Source: Aphelocoma coerulescens
Taxonomy: Eukaryota; Chordata; Aves; Passeriformes; Corvidae
Direction of reading: 5' to 3'
Assembly (NCBI RefSeq): GCF_041296385.1
Contig: NC_091022.1
Location: 20,541,967 to 20,605,966 of the forward strand
DNA length: 64,000 nucleotides
Below the pieces are notes generated by a model. It was not told the DNA's origin, made no database searches, and saw nothing but the letters and a program-made list of their open reading frames with translations. Positions 25,901 to 38,601 of the stretch are shown one piece after another. The number at the start of each line of letters is the position of its first letter. The stretch's first letter is position 1. Made by a program: the position numbers and the translations under genes.

Positions 25901-28900
25901 TGATGGATTTATCCTTGGCTTAGCTATTACATTAATTTAATCACTATTTCACATCAAATTCTTATTATCTCTTTTGTTGTGGGATCTGTGTGTGATCTGA
26001 CTGACTCATCACTCAATTACTTAGCAAACTGTAGGCTGATTACTGCTGGTGGCAATAAAGAAAATATTTATTTTAAAAGTATGAAGCTATATATATATTT
26101 TAAAGTAATGATGTGGGCAACTCTACACAGGTCACATACTGACAATCCCTTCAGCTTTATTTGCCCATTTTGCACCGTTTGGCCTTGTACAATGTTGTTT
26201 TCATGTGAAACACAAATTGTTTGAGAGAATGTTTTCATTAATTCAGCTTGTCTGTGGTCAGGTTCAAACGTTATTTTAAATGCTCGCATTCCATATTTCT
26301 GATGTGAAATATGAGCAAGATTGCAAACACTTGTTTTCTTAAAGTGATATTCCTATGTAATTCCTGTGAAGCAGTTTGATACGGATGAAGTTCCTTCCTG
26401 TCAAGGCAGCCTGTGTGAAACAGATGGATCAGAGGAATAACAGAGTATGTCTGAATGACTGTATGTGTGCATGCTGAAAAAAAGGATACACAAGTACAAG
26501 AATACCTATAGGCTGCACAGTGATTTCGTTTCATACTAAAATCACCCAGGCTAAAAAAAATGAAATGCATACAGAAAGAGGTTAATACCAATTATAAACT
26601 CACAGCTCATTATATACTTCTCAGACTAATACAGATACAACATGATTTAAGATTGGAAACTGTGGCTAAAGGAATTAGTTGTCTTGGCATGAAACTCGGT
26701 TTATTTAATCAATGTTGTTTCCACTAGAAAAGTGGATTAGTTTTTCTTTAAGACAGAGTTAAAAGTTTTGCAGCTAATTTATTTTAATAAGCATTCAGTC
26801 ACTGGCTGCTGCAGAAAAAGGCTAAACTGTAATGAAGAGCCAGGAAAGAAAGCATGACTTAATTATTTTTCTGGGGTGGATAATGAATAAATTAGCTACG
26901 CTGTAGGCTTGCTGTTTCTATAGAATTTATTACTTTTGCTTTAAGAACCATATCATGACAAAGTCAATTTTTCTCCTGACTGCAAACTGATTGATGGGGT
27001 AATGTCTGGTTGTGAAAGACTTCCTCTTCATCATTGTGTTGCCAACGTTGGTATCACAAAGTGAGTTTGAAGTTTTCCCAAGTGCATGTTCTCCTGCATA
27101 ATTACAGATGACAATTATTTTAGTTCCTTTTTTTTAACAAGTGTTTTAATCACGTAAACTACAGAATGAATAACTTAGATGAGACCAAAGATGCACATAG
27201 CTTGAAAACTGCTTTCTTGGTCCTTAATTTGTTGCTACAATGTCTTCTATGGGAAGAGCTAAATACTGTATTTAGAATGACAGCAGGTATTTTCATGGGA
27301 AGATGAACATGGGTATAAAAAAAAAGGCTTTGCCAAAGAACAACTGAAAAATGGTCTTGCAAGTGTTTAAAGGATTAAATTTTTAAGGATAAATATTATG
27401 AATTTGACATGGCATAGGGAATATAGGGTTGATTCAATTCCCACTACAGCCATTGGAACACTTTGATTTAAATGGGAGCTGGATTTGACCTGATAGATGT
27501 ACAAAAAAATGGTGACTTTAACAGAAATAAAAATGTAGAATAAATGTCAGAAAGAAAAAAATTGTGCTCTGTGATTTACTGCAGTGTGAATCCTCCCAGC
27601 CAAATAAAGCAACACACACAGTTAAGATAATGAAAATAAGATTAAATAAAGCATTAGAAAAAGCATTGCATAGAACTTACTTTTATAAGCAAACTGACTG
27701 TCCTCTTGGGGCCTTTTTTTTGTTGTTTTTTTCTGTTGACACATACAAATGAGATACAAAGTCTTCAGATATATTGCTTAGAATATATTTTATTCTCTGC
27801 TCCTCCCCAATCCAAGATGCTAAAAAAGCTATATTGGAGCTTTATTATCTCTCAAGTAAGGAACTTTCCACTACATAATTTCACATGCATCCTGAGAAAA
27901 AACATTTCTTTCAAATTGTTTCTTGTTTCCGTAGTCAAGTCAGCAATGCATGTTTTAATTAAAGGAGGGAAAACTTTGTATTAAGGAGACATTACTTATT
28001 TTGCATAACTTTATCAGAGGGCTGTTAAACGTGGGGTTTTTGAGGGAAACATTTACCTTGAACTTGCAAAGCAAAAATGAATACAGATAAAAGTAGCAGA
28101 TTTCACTCTGAAAGATACATTACTAAACTATGCCCTATTCTGCAGTCAAAGGTCCTTAGTAGTAACGGGTCAGGAAAAATAGTATAAAGGAAGAGGCTGA
28201 AACAGATAATCCTGTCTTTTTTTACAGTCCCAGAGTACTATGTGATTTTGGGTGTTTATTCATCAGCTGCAGAGAACACTGAGTTCTTATCTGTTTAATT
28301 CCACAGAAAGTAATCATCTCTTACTCCTTTATGAATACAAAGATAAAATCATTATGACTTATTCCATCAAATGCTATGCTGTCAATGGAAAAATCTCTGA
28401 GAAAGGTCAGTTGCAAACAGTGCTGGTAGTTTGTGATATTTTCTATATAACAGGCTAAAAGACACATCTAGGCATTTATGTAATTATTTCTGTGTGTTTT
28501 AAAACCTAGTTTAATGACCGTTAAAGTAATTCTAAGGAGCATTCTTATGGTAAAAATACACTTTACAAGTTCAGTAAGAAGAAGCAAGCCAATAGACTCT
28601 ATGTTACAAGCATGTTAGTTTTCTTTTATTTATTTGTGGCTACTCTCAAGGCCCCTCCAGTGCATGTACCATTTTTATTAAAATTAATGCAAAATGACTC
28701 ACAGTCTAAATTAATTACAGTGATGCATGGAGTTATTCTGTTCTAAGCAAAAATTAAGTCTATTCATGGTTGTTCATGTTTGCAACATAACAAATCAAAA
28801 TAAAAAAAGCCCCTCCCCATGCTCCCCAAAATGGCACTGCTTACTGCTGGTTTGAAGTAATGATAAAGAATTGCAGAATTCTGCCCCTGAACCACTAAAA

Positions 28901-30377
28901 TTGAAGCAGTCAGTTGCAGGCTTTGCATCTACATTTAAGAAAATTCATTATTGTGTGATACATTTAGATTGGAAGGAAAAATCTTTTCTGAATACAATAT
29001 ATAGAGACTTATGTTTTTCTAATTTTCAGCAAGGCAAGATGCTATTATTATTTTCCCAACATCAAGGGCATAGACAAAACAATGCTTTTTCATGTGCAGA
29101 GGGGAGAATGAAAACAGCATAGGTTGCCTAAAATTCTTCTGCTATTTGCTTTCTCACAGTTGTATGCATTTACTTTGCTGCTGAAGACGCATAAACTCAC
29201 AGGCAGTGGCTTTAACCTGAGTGTCACACGAACTGTAGTTTGAAGGTTTAGACTGCACACATGTAAATTGGCAAGTTCACACCAAGACTCTTTAGCAAAT
29301 GTGTGCAGGAAAATCTGTGCTCTCCAGCCAACAGGCATTCCACTTCCTTGCACATACCAGTTCCTCAAATGTTTTTAGATGTCCCTTGTATCTATAAATA
29401 CAAAGACCGCAAAGACTGGGGCAACTGATTGGAAATGAAAATAGGACAAGTATAGGTGAACACTAAACATAGATTAATGAAGCACAAAAACCTTCCAATT
29501 GTTTAACAGTAACCTTTATAAGTGCAAAGTAACCTTTAGACTTAGAAAGTATTCCATCAAATATATAATTGAAGAAATTTATTAAGAACAAAAAAAATTT
29601 ACCTGCTTTGCAAATAAATTGGAAACATAAAGTTTAAATATGCCAAACCCATTCTTTCTTGCACATTTTTGTCTTGCTCTACATAGCAGTGTCATTACTA
29701 GTGCAGCCTTGCAAGAGCTTAGAGTGAGTAGAGATAAAGAAGGCAAATGGACAGTGACAGCCATGTAATCCAGTGTCTGATTGCTTTTCCACATGTCACT
29801 GGTGAAACACACAACTCTCCCCTCAGCCTCTGTGAAGGTCTACAGTACTCAGACTCGTTCAGTCTAATGCTGTCCATGCAGACAAACCATGTCTTGAAGG
29901 AATCTTTTGCTGAGATTATGCTCTCTGGAAATGTGTGGACACCACTATCACTCATCATTAAAAATTCATCTGCAAGCCTGAGCTACAGATATGAGTTAGG
30001 AAGAGCTCAAATTGAAACAAACCTTAAACTTTTCACTGTGAGTTGAAAACATTAGAAATATTTTTGTCAATAGTTTTTCAAAAATATTTGCTCCAAATGC
30101 TTGATTGCTTCTGATCACTCCTAGAAGCTGATCTCTATAAAACTGTAGTAAAGAATTTGCAAGAGAACTACCACCTTTTCTATTTGCGCTCTATTAATCA
30201 AGCCTCATGTAATTTTCCCTTTTTTTGACAAATTTTGCTTTAAATTCAAGTAATGTTAGTCTACTATTTTTTAAAAAAAGAAAAGATTATTCCATATAGT
30301 ATTGGTGTTTGGGAACAAACTGTTTGCTGTTAGCCTTTTTCATCATCTGCATAAGAATTTAATGACTGGCCAGTCTC

Positions 30378-30401
30378 TTGCTCTTAAGATTGCTCTTAAG
30401 A
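30378..30401. repeat. Perfect 12-bp tandem duplication
   Basis: The unit TTGCTCTTAAGA is repeated exactly, 30378-30389 and 30390-30401. It is probably a recent slippage product and has no gene context. Confidence 0.85.
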
Positions 30402-31249
30402 TTCTGCAACTGCATCTTCTCAGAAGCAAACAAAAGAGGTTAAAAAAACTACTTGTGAAGTAGTCCTGGTACATTTTGTATTGCCAGCAGCAGACAATAA
30501 TAAGTTTTGGTGTTTTTATAAATGTGCCAAGTAAGATAGACCTGGTTCTTCAAAGTATTAGACCACGGCTACTAACGTTGCTTCCTTTCAAATCCACTGA
30601 AGCTTACCTAATGTGAAGCTGGAGGAAGGAAGTGAAATGTAAATTTGTATATTTCTAGGGATTAAAATGTGTGCCTCATTTTGTAATTTAGTACATTGCA
30701 TAAGCCACAGCAAACATCAGTCTTAATGAGAAGAAAAAGGAAAAAGTAGAGTAGCTCTTTTTATTCATTTGAGGAAAATTGTCCATCTTTTTTCCTTTTC
30801 TACCCTTCAACAGATACCATGGTTTACAGAGTGAAATAATAAGAGCCGCAGAGAAAACTGCTGTGGCTCTTCAGTAGAATACAGTCTATCTAAAACATAT
30901 TTTTAAGCATAGCATAAATCAGTTACTAATGAAGAAGGTGAATCTTAAAAATATATTCTTTTTTTTCTAATGATAGAAAAAAGTGTCATGTTTGGCATCA
31001 GTTTTTCTTTTTTCTCTCTTTTCAATATTTTTATTTCTCCTGCTCTGTACTACAGGTGCTGATCATGGTACTAAAAATGCAGTATTAAATATGAAAACTG
31101 CTTTTGTTGCCACAAGAATATAAATTTGTGAATTGGTGATGTTTTGTGTAGAAAAACATACTTTTGTGAGTCACTGCAGAATAAGGACAAACCATGCCTG
31201 GTAACAGACTGCATGTTCAACACTGTCTCCAGTTTGCTTCCATCCACTT

Positions 31250-31690
31250 GAAGGATTTTAACTGAAACCCCGAGCAGCTGTTTGCTGGGATGAGCACTTG
31301 TGGGCACACAGAGGCCACCAGAGCAGCAGAGCCCTGCAGTGACCCAGAGCAGGGGTGCCAGTGTGGTACCAGGGGGCTGCTCTGTGCACCTCTGCTCTCT
31401 GATCCTGAGTGAGGCACCAGCCTCAGCCCAACCCCAGCCCACGTCTTCTGTGTGCCCATGGAGGCCCTTTACAAATGCCCGACTGTCCGCACGCTGTGGC
31501 AGGGCCACCCTCCACCAGCCCAGCCTGGCACTGCTGTCCTGTGCTGCTCCTGCCCCTGTGAAGCCTCCGGAGAAAGCCCAGAGGGAAGAAATGTGCACTG
31601 TCTTTTGACCTACAGCCAAAAAATCTCCCTTTTATGTCCATCTTTTATCCCTGTCCTGCCCACAGTTGCCTGAGTCTTGGAGCAGCAAGG
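31250..31690. other. GC-rich island in AT-rich desert
   Basis: About 440 bases rich in CCAGCC, CAGAGC and CTGCTC words contrast sharply with both flanks. Open frames lie on both strands (31071-31619 minus; 31300-31608 plus), the expected side effect of few AT-rich stops. CpGs are sparse (for example at 31443, 31481 and 31569), so it is not a classic CpG island. No protein family is recognised. A CTCF-like core lies at 31366-31380. It may be an old, unrecognised repeat or a regulatory element. Confidence 0.5.
31366..31380 (+). promoter_or_regulatory. CTCF-like core motif
   Basis: The word GTACCAGGGGGCTGC contains the ACCAGGGGGC core of the vertebrate CTCF consensus, on the plus strand. The flanking positions fit less well. 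It sits in a local GC-rich patch. This is motif similarity only; occupancy is unknown. Confidence 0.35.
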
Positions 31691-32798
31691 GCTTGAAGCT
31701 CAAGAAGCTTCTTGGATTCAGGAAAATTCCTACTCTGATATTTCCTTTGGTTTAGAGAATGAGAGATTCATTTCTTTGCACATGAAGTAATGATCTAGAA
31801 ACTCTTTCAAGCAGAAGTTTTTCCTTTCCTGGAAGAGCTTCATCAACATTAGCATTAGACATTTTCATAAATGTAAAATAAGCCACAGAATGTTGCTCTA
31901 TCCTATTTTCATTTAAAAAAAAAATCTACAAACCAACCAACAGCTGTTATTATAAAGTGGTTTTTGCAGCATGACCTTTACCTCTTAACTTGCTGACAAG
32001 ATAAAGGAAGCTAAATTTTAGACCTGTATTTGTGTGCACATTGTTTTTCTTTTCTTAGTAATATAACACTCCTAACAGTAATAGGGTTTGTGATTACATT
32101 TTGAGACTCTCCATCTATTATACTGGCTTCCATTTCTATTAAAAATATATATTTTTGGTGGGTTTTATAGCTTAGCAATGAAACAGTCTCAAAACAGCTT
32201 TTTGTTTCTCTTTTTTTACAAAATGTCTTAGCTTGAGAATTACACTTTTCTTAACCATATATTTAAAATAATATAATAATTATTTAACAGCTTGAGTGCA
32301 GCAAAAGTTACCAAGTACTAGAATTTTAAAAACAAGTCTAAACTCAAACAACAGGTTTAATTCTCAAGTAAACAGGGCTATTGAAACATGTAGATCTTAT
32401 TTTTAGTGCTCCACACATCTGACAGTGTTCAGTGTGGAGTGGTTAATAATTTACCTCAATGTCCACAGTGCAAAAAAATACAGAACAATTTCATATTAGA
32501 AGTAATTCCACAAATTCTTGTCACATAATTCTAGCACAAACCTTTCCACTGAGTAAAATAGTTTTGTAACATGAAATTTTTTCTTGTTTGCACAGAAACA
32601 ATTCAGACTCTCGGATATCCTTCTAATAATAAAAAAACCCTCTCTGAAATATTTGATTTTCAGTAAGGTCAATTCTGAAGTATGCAGAACTGACTTGATT
32701 TTTACATTACACAGATTGGTTGAATTCAAACAAAATTTAATAGTTTTTGAAAAGGATATGGATGACCAGATAGTTATATGTGTGTACATATACATATC

Positions 32799-32815
32799 TA
32801 TATATATATATATAT
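32799..32815. repeat. (TA)n microsatellite
   Basis: Eight TA units plus one T, flanked by degenerate ATAC and TATG repeats over about 32775-32830. Read on either strand, the array produces tyrosine/isoleucine-rich spurious frames. Confidence 0.9.
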
Positions 32816-35038
32816 GAATGTATGTAGATAAATAGGTTTAAATATATAAAGAAATATATACCTACACAGGACCTGGTAATTAATAATTGGTCTGCTACTT
32901 CCAAGTAATGTGAATATGCATTTTGAATTTGAATACGCATTTTATTCCCTGTGTTTTTCAAGGGTGGGTGATTGAAATAGTTCAATTTAATTTACAATTA
33001 AGCAAAAAAACCAAAAATGTGTAAGAGTACAAATGTGATGAATAGTTGAGCAAAACTGCCTATCAGGTGTTTACTGGAGAGAGCTCACAGGGAGGTAGAA
33101 TGAGGTTTGATCTTGTTTTATGGTATGGTGAGTACAATATTCAGAAAAACAATAATTTGCATTTAGTTAGCATCTGAGGTAAATGTAATCATTATTGTCT
33201 TCTTCTAAGATGAACAAATGTAGAATTTATCTCACTGCCCAGTCTTAAGGAAGAAATGTCAGGCATAGCTGGCAGCAGCCATTCTGCCACCTGAGCTTAG
33301 GGGCACAACCCTGGCTGCCCCTGCTGCACCTTCCCTGACAGAGGCTGTTCTGCACAGGCTCGTGGATGACAGCAAGGGAAGGTGGTTTTTTGTTTACCAA
33401 CCACAATCTTTGTACAAGGAGGAGCTGTTCAAGACTCTCAAGCAGGTTCCATGTGAATCCCCTCTGTGTTTGAAGGGTTACAAATGTGCTCCACCCGCCA
33501 TGCCACATTAATCAGCTGTTATTCCTTCAGGATCAGCCTGATCTCAGAGAACAACCTGGGTTAAGATCCATTTTGCTGTGCCCAGCATTTTCCTGCCACT
33601 AACTGTTCTCCCTCTCCATGGCCATCGATGCATTATGATCTTCAACCCAGAGGGTCCAGGTGCCTCCATAAAATGCAACAGGAACCTGGGCACCTTGCTT
33701 AGGGCACAGAGAAGCTATGGGGAGCAGATGCCTAACTGTTATGTGCTGCCATTCTCACAGTTGTTGCACATAAGTGCATTGGTGGATCTAGCTGGTCATG
33801 ATTAATTTAGCTCCACTGCTTATTGAATGAAGATTTTTATCATGAACAGAAGAAATCAGATTTAGAAATTAAGCTGCTTCCTATGAAAATCTGTGTGTGC
33901 ATAGGAAAAATTCTGGAGACAAAACCGGACAAAGAAAAAAGTAATGTCCTTACAGTTAACATATGTACACTGTACAGTCCATTTTCCCATTTCCCTTTGA
34001 CCATTAAAACATTTCAATGAATTATACATAGAGCAGTGAAATCATTTTAGCATCTCCAGTGGAACTAGCCCTCCAGCAAAGAGCAGCAATGGAGCTTCTC
34101 TTGCTTCATAGCCTGGCATACAAACAACCAAGACAGGAATGCTTAGTAATGTGGAATATACAGTGCTTAGCTCCACACGTATTCAGTTCAGATTTTAAGA
34201 ACAGAAAAGTGGATGTATGTTTGTAAATGAACTCTGTTCAACATGAAAATAATCTAATAGCACAGATGAACTTTCAATCATTAGTGCCAAATGAGGATAC
34301 CTTTAAATCCATACGTTTCAATTCATTTGCATCGATCAGGAACAAAGGAAGTTAATTGTTAGTGTAAAATAAGCAGACGCTCCCAACAGCTTTTGTCTTT
34401 TGGCTCATTAAGCCCTGAGTAGACTGCGCTCTGTAGAGGTCATTAAGCAGAACTGTGGGAAAGGTATTTTTTGTGGCATTTTGTGTGGCACAGTGACTCT
34501 CAGGTGCAGGCAGGGCCCTGTGCTCAGGGGAACTCCTCCATCCCTGCCCTATACTGACAGAGGCACTGCTCAGAGAGGCAGACAGGAGCAAGGTGGTGCA
34601 ACAGGAGTCCATTTCTCTCGTGTTTGCTCAGGAAAGCATTGCTGCTCCAAATGACACTTAAGCACATCTTTAAGTTCTAGTGGGACATAATAAGGAGCCA
34701 GAAATGTGCGCCTGTTGGGGTGGCTCAGCCTGTTCTCGGGCTGAAGCCATCAAATGTCAGTCAAACCAGGGCCACCCACTGGGTGGATTTCCCCACCCAG
34801 GACAGTGGATCGGAAGGCAGATCAGATGAGATCTAGGTTACCTCCCCCTGGGTGGCTCCCAATCCTAAATTACCTCCCCCTGTTCCAGAAAGTTCTCTCT
34901 TTTTTAGTTATTAATTGGTTCCCTGTTATGACTCCTGCCTCCCTGTTTTCCCCATTTGTTCTGAAAAATTGTATCCTCCCCTCTGCTTGTACCCCCTTGG
35001 TTGTTTCCTCTTTCCCTGCCTTGCTCCACCCCCCCCCC

Positions 35039-35046
35039 ATAAAGGG
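35039..35046 (+). promoter_or_regulatory. TATA-like box of the LTR
   Basis: CATAAAGG directly follows a run of C residues in the U3-like part of the LTR and lies about 55 bases before the AATAAA signal. The spacing fits a retroviral core promoter. Activity in the host is unknown. Confidence 0.55.
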
Positions 35047-35095
35047 GTGAGCCTGCTTCTTCTCGAGGCTTCTCTGGTCCCTGGAGCCTCCTACA

Positions 35096-35101
35096 AATAA
35101 A
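35096..35101 (+). terminator. LTR polyadenylation signal AATAAA
   Basis: A canonical AATAAA follows the TATA-like box at the spacing expected for R in a compact LTR. Downstream sequence is G/T-containing (CTGTTGG), as expected for a cleavage region. Confidence 0.6.
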
Positions 35102-35298
35102 CCTGTTGGAACCCACACCAGAAGCCCCTCCCGCTTTCTTTGCCTCCGGGCTAACGCGAGCCTAATCCATTGCCCACCCGATGTGTTTCCTCTGAGGAGG
35201 AGCCAGCGCCCGCACCCATCCCACGCCGATTCCACTGAGCCGTCCAGCGAGGACGCTGTGGTGGCCAACGCTGCGTCCCCCCTGCCCGAGGGCACGCC

Positions 35299-35320
35299 GG
35301 GGCTTGTGGTGACAAGCCCC
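35299..35320 (+). repeat. Perfect GC-rich hairpin near the 3' end of the LTR
   Basis: GGGGCTTG (35299-35306) and CAAGCCCC (35313-35320) are exact reverse complements separated by a six-base loop TGGTGA. Eight perfect pairs, five of them G-C or more, would be stable in RNA. It sits in the U5-like part, a few bases before the presumed LTR end. Confidence 0.8.
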
Positions 35321-35335
35321 CGGTTGCGTTATGCA

Positions 35336-38136
35336 CCTAAGAGTTTTCCTGAATAGAGTCCGAAACTGAGTAGGTCATGAGTGAAATCTTTCCTGGTTGT
35401 CTGTTCTGCCTGCATCACTACTTGCAGCTGCATCCCCAGGGAATGAAATGTCCTTCTATGTCTCCAATAAAATGCTATCATTTCCAGGTTTCCTCGGAGA
35501 TCAGAAGGAAGACTGAATTTCATCCTAAAAAGAGTCTGAGGGAAGTTACAACCAAAGAAAAATAAATTACAGTGTTAAATAAGGTTAATCCTTTTCCGTC
35601 ATTTTAGAGGTGTCCACTTGCCTAGGTGGCTATAACTTCAGAACAAAGTATGATGGGACCAAGTGTTCACTTGCATGCTATATTGCAAAAATTAAATAGA
35701 TGGGGTAGGAATTTCATCTTAATTAGATAGCTTTTAGTTTCAATATTGGAGCAGTGAATGGAATGCATTTTGCTAACAACTGCCTTTTTTAATCTGAGAG
35801 AAACTTATTTCCATTTGTACAAACTATTTGGGTTATTTGGGTTATTAATGGACACTCCATTCTGAAACACTTGATTTACAAAATCTCTTAACCTGACTAC
35901 ATACAATTCACATAATGCACTGTGTGGCCACAAGACTTCTGTGACATGGATCAGTTAGGGAGCAGCAGGTCACTACAGAAAACGTAGTTCCAATGTCACA
36001 AACCTGGCTCTTTAAAATCCTTCATTGATTTTTCAAATGGGGAATAAAAGTAAGGAATTTAAGGGAGGAGATCTTTAAAACAAATAGCAGCAGACTTCTA
36101 CACACATACCATTGTAAGATGAACTGTTTTAATTAAAGGGGTCATAGTTACAGGCTTGTTTGCTCATGCCGTTTTTGGAGAAATGAATAATGAAGTACAA
36201 TTTTATCTTCTGATCACTCATCTCCCAAATAATCTTAAACTCTTTCAGAATATTTTGGCTGCAGTTGTCATTAAATAAACAGAGCTGAAACATGGCTATT
36301 TATCACAGCATGTATGCTTCCATTTACCGCAACATTTGTAGTATTTGTCATTCTCAAAAAGGAAAAAATGAACATTTACTACTATCAATGACCTAGTGTC
36401 CAGTCTTTAGTGTCCTCTGTCTGTTGACAGTGCTCTGCAGTGTTTCATCACCACAATCTTTGCTGCAGTTAACATACAACACAAAAGTTCAAAATATATT
36501 GGTGTGTTAGATCGCTGCACTATAATTACCATTTGTCTTACGTTGTAAGCAAGGGAGAAAATAGAAAGGATTAAACAACTATTTTCTTCAAAGATCCTGC
36601 AATGTTTTCTGTAAAAACTGGCAAAATTACCCATGCCTATAACGATCAAATGCTATACTTACTTGATCAAAATAATTATAGGAAAATATGACATTTAAAG
36701 TTGAAATTGTTTCAAGAACCACTTTCAAAAAGTATTATATTAAAGACAAATCAATACTCTTTCTACTGTCTTCAGGCAAGATCTTCAAAACCTGAGATAA
36801 TTGAGTATTTGAAGAACCACAAATCACATATTGATCTGAAGAATTTAGATACAGTGCTGAAGAGAATGTGTTCCCATAACAAACTGCCATGTGTTGACAC
36901 TACTGCTGCCTATTTTTATTTTTCTCAGCAATTTTAGTGCTCATCTAGTAGCTACCAAATTGTGCAGCCAATGGCATTGATAATACTGTGAAAGTCAGAA
37001 CATTCATAAACTTATTTTCCATATAGTGTTGTTGATGTACACACACAGTAAAAATGAAGACTGGCTAATGTGTTATCCACTGAATTAAGGCATAACAGAA
37101 CAAGACATATGGTAGAAATCTGCGACAGCTTCCCTTAGAACTGTCTAAAGGTGAGAGGAAGAAAACAAAAATAAAAAGAGGATTGTATTGCAGTGAACAG
37201 CCTTACTTTTGGCCTTCTGTGGCACAGTATTTTTCTTTTTTAATATGTGAATTTACTTCTACACATACGTAGCTAAAATCCTGTAACTTCAACTTCACTT
37301 ATCATTTTATTGCTGCTTTTCATTTTTCCAAAGCATATATAAGTTTCAAATTATTCATTATATTTACTGAATATATATTCAGTGGTTAAAGAGGGCTTAA
37401 CAGATAATTTTATATTTTAGATAAAAAATGTATACTATAAAATGCATTTTTAAAATCTCATTTGAAAAAAACAAAACAACATATTCTCTGCATTAAAGTA
37501 AGAAGGCAAAACAACAAAAACATTAAGAGGACCTTAGGGATATGCAAGCAAACTTTTGAAGAAATGTCAAACGAAAATAGAAAAAGTGATGAAAATCCCA
37601 AATGAAATCTGGTTAACTGTCCAGGTTTCTCAGTGTCCTGAAGTCCCTTGTGTTTTCTGGACCTCCCTAGGGTGTCTATTTTGTGTTTCATATTCACACT
37701 TGGAAAAGGGCAAATATGCCTCACTTTTCTGTAGCTCACAGCAAGGCATCAAGGCTCAGCTGTACAAGGTCTTCTCCAAGGGCTGACCTTCCCGGAGATC
37801 GATTTCCACATGATCAGAACTCTTAAGCTGCACTAGGAGATCTGTTAGCTCTCCATCTCCACAAAGCATTTTCCAAGATGTGTTATTTGGTATAAATCAG
37901 GAGGTGATTTGGGACCTAAAGTTATTTCAATTATTATATAAGCTTTATTGCAAAAGAGTCACAGATATCCTGAATTTTACCTACATTAGTAGCTTATCTC
38001 TGAATTTTCCTCTGTGACTCAAAAAGTCCAGAAGAAAAAAGTTCAAGTATAGAATGCAATACATGTGATTTCCAATGTTGGTGTCATGATGTGTGTAGCG
38101 GGCTTGGTTTGTAACCAGGCAGAAATACCAATTTAG
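35336..38136. other. AT-rich unique DNA between two LTR-like blocks
   Basis: There is no retroviral internal sequence: no frame with reverse transcriptase, protease or integrase features and no convincing primer-binding site next to either LTR-like block. A nine-base tandem TATTTGGGT pair lies near 35825-35842. Open frames do not exceed about 95 codons and are unrecognised. The two LTR-like blocks are in opposite orientation and differ in sequence, so they are not the two ends of one provirus. Confidence 0.7.
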
Positions 38137-38238
38137 TGTAGTGGTTTGGTCTAAAATACTCATTACTGTTTACCCTCTGTGAGATAAGAATTAGGAGAAA
38201 CACAAAGCAGGCACCAAACTTGAAAGAATATAAAGAAG

Positions 38239-38244
38239 TTTATT
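38239..38244 (-). terminator. Polyadenylation signal of the minus-strand LTR-like block
   Basis: TTTATT on the plus strand is AATAAA on the minus strand, about 100 bases before the proposed CCACTACA end. Its place fits the R/U5 border of an LTR. Confidence 0.45.
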
Positions 38245-38601
38245 AACAGACCTAAAATAAGAAAAAAAAAAATCATACCACACCTTCAGAACACTTCTCC
38301 TTCCCCCACCTTTCTCCCTTCTCCCACTGACAATGTAAAAAGACAACCCTTGAGATGTTCAGTCTGTTTACCACTTCCATAGTAACCTTGTTCAGTCCTT
38401 TTAGGAAGAGGAGTCTCTCTTGTCCATGCTATGAAAACATTATCACAACAAGCCAGCCGCCCGGGTTGGTTCTCTGCTCGCATGCGAGTCCCTTCCCCTG
38501 ACTTGCAGCTTTTCCCACAACTGCTTTCGAGGGTCCACTCTTGAATTACTGGGGTACAATTTTAAGGTTGAGCTGTTCAGAAACAAAAGTTCTCTTCACC
38601 C

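Larger units (their letters stand above)
21082..34704. other. Mostly AT-rich unique DNA with two GC-richer patches
   Basis: No gene is supportable. The GC-richer patches at 24950-25900 and 31250-31690 are listed separately. Another mild GC-rise lies at about 33240-33780. A 12-bp perfect tandem duplication is at 30378-30401 and a TA microsatellite at 32799-32815. The stretch 26680-27000 is rich in TAATTA-type homeodomain words and GC-balanced enough to be a candidate conserved non-coding element, but that is only an impression. Confidence 0.7.
34705..35335 (+). mobile_element. Probable solo LTR of an avian endogenous retrovirus, plus strand
   Basis: About 630 bases of GC- and C-rich sequence sit abruptly in AT-rich DNA, with LTR signals in the correct order. 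A TG start is possible at 34705 or 34713. A U3-like part contains repeated CCTCCCCCTG boxes (about 34840-34880). A TATA-like CATAAAGG lies at 35039-35046, a polyadenylation signal AATAAA at 35096-35101, and a CpG-rich U5-like part runs to a CA near 35335. The short TATA-to-AATAAA distance fits a compact R region. I see no gag, pol or env frame on either side, so it is most likely a solo LTR left by recombination between two LTRs. A clean target-site duplication was not found, so both edges are approximate. Antisense open frames over it (34870-35295) are compositional. The retroviral family is not assigned. Confidence 0.72.

Noticed and set aside
31071..31619. 182-codon minus-strand frame and overlapping plus-strand frames as genes
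   Set aside because: Mutually overlapping frames on both strands over one GC-rich island are a composition effect; the predicted proteins look like low-information translations and no family is recognised.
34870..35295. 141-codon minus-strand frame
   Set aside because: It lies antisense across the probable plus-strand LTR; retroviral LTRs of this kind do not encode such a protein and the frame follows the LTR's C-richness.
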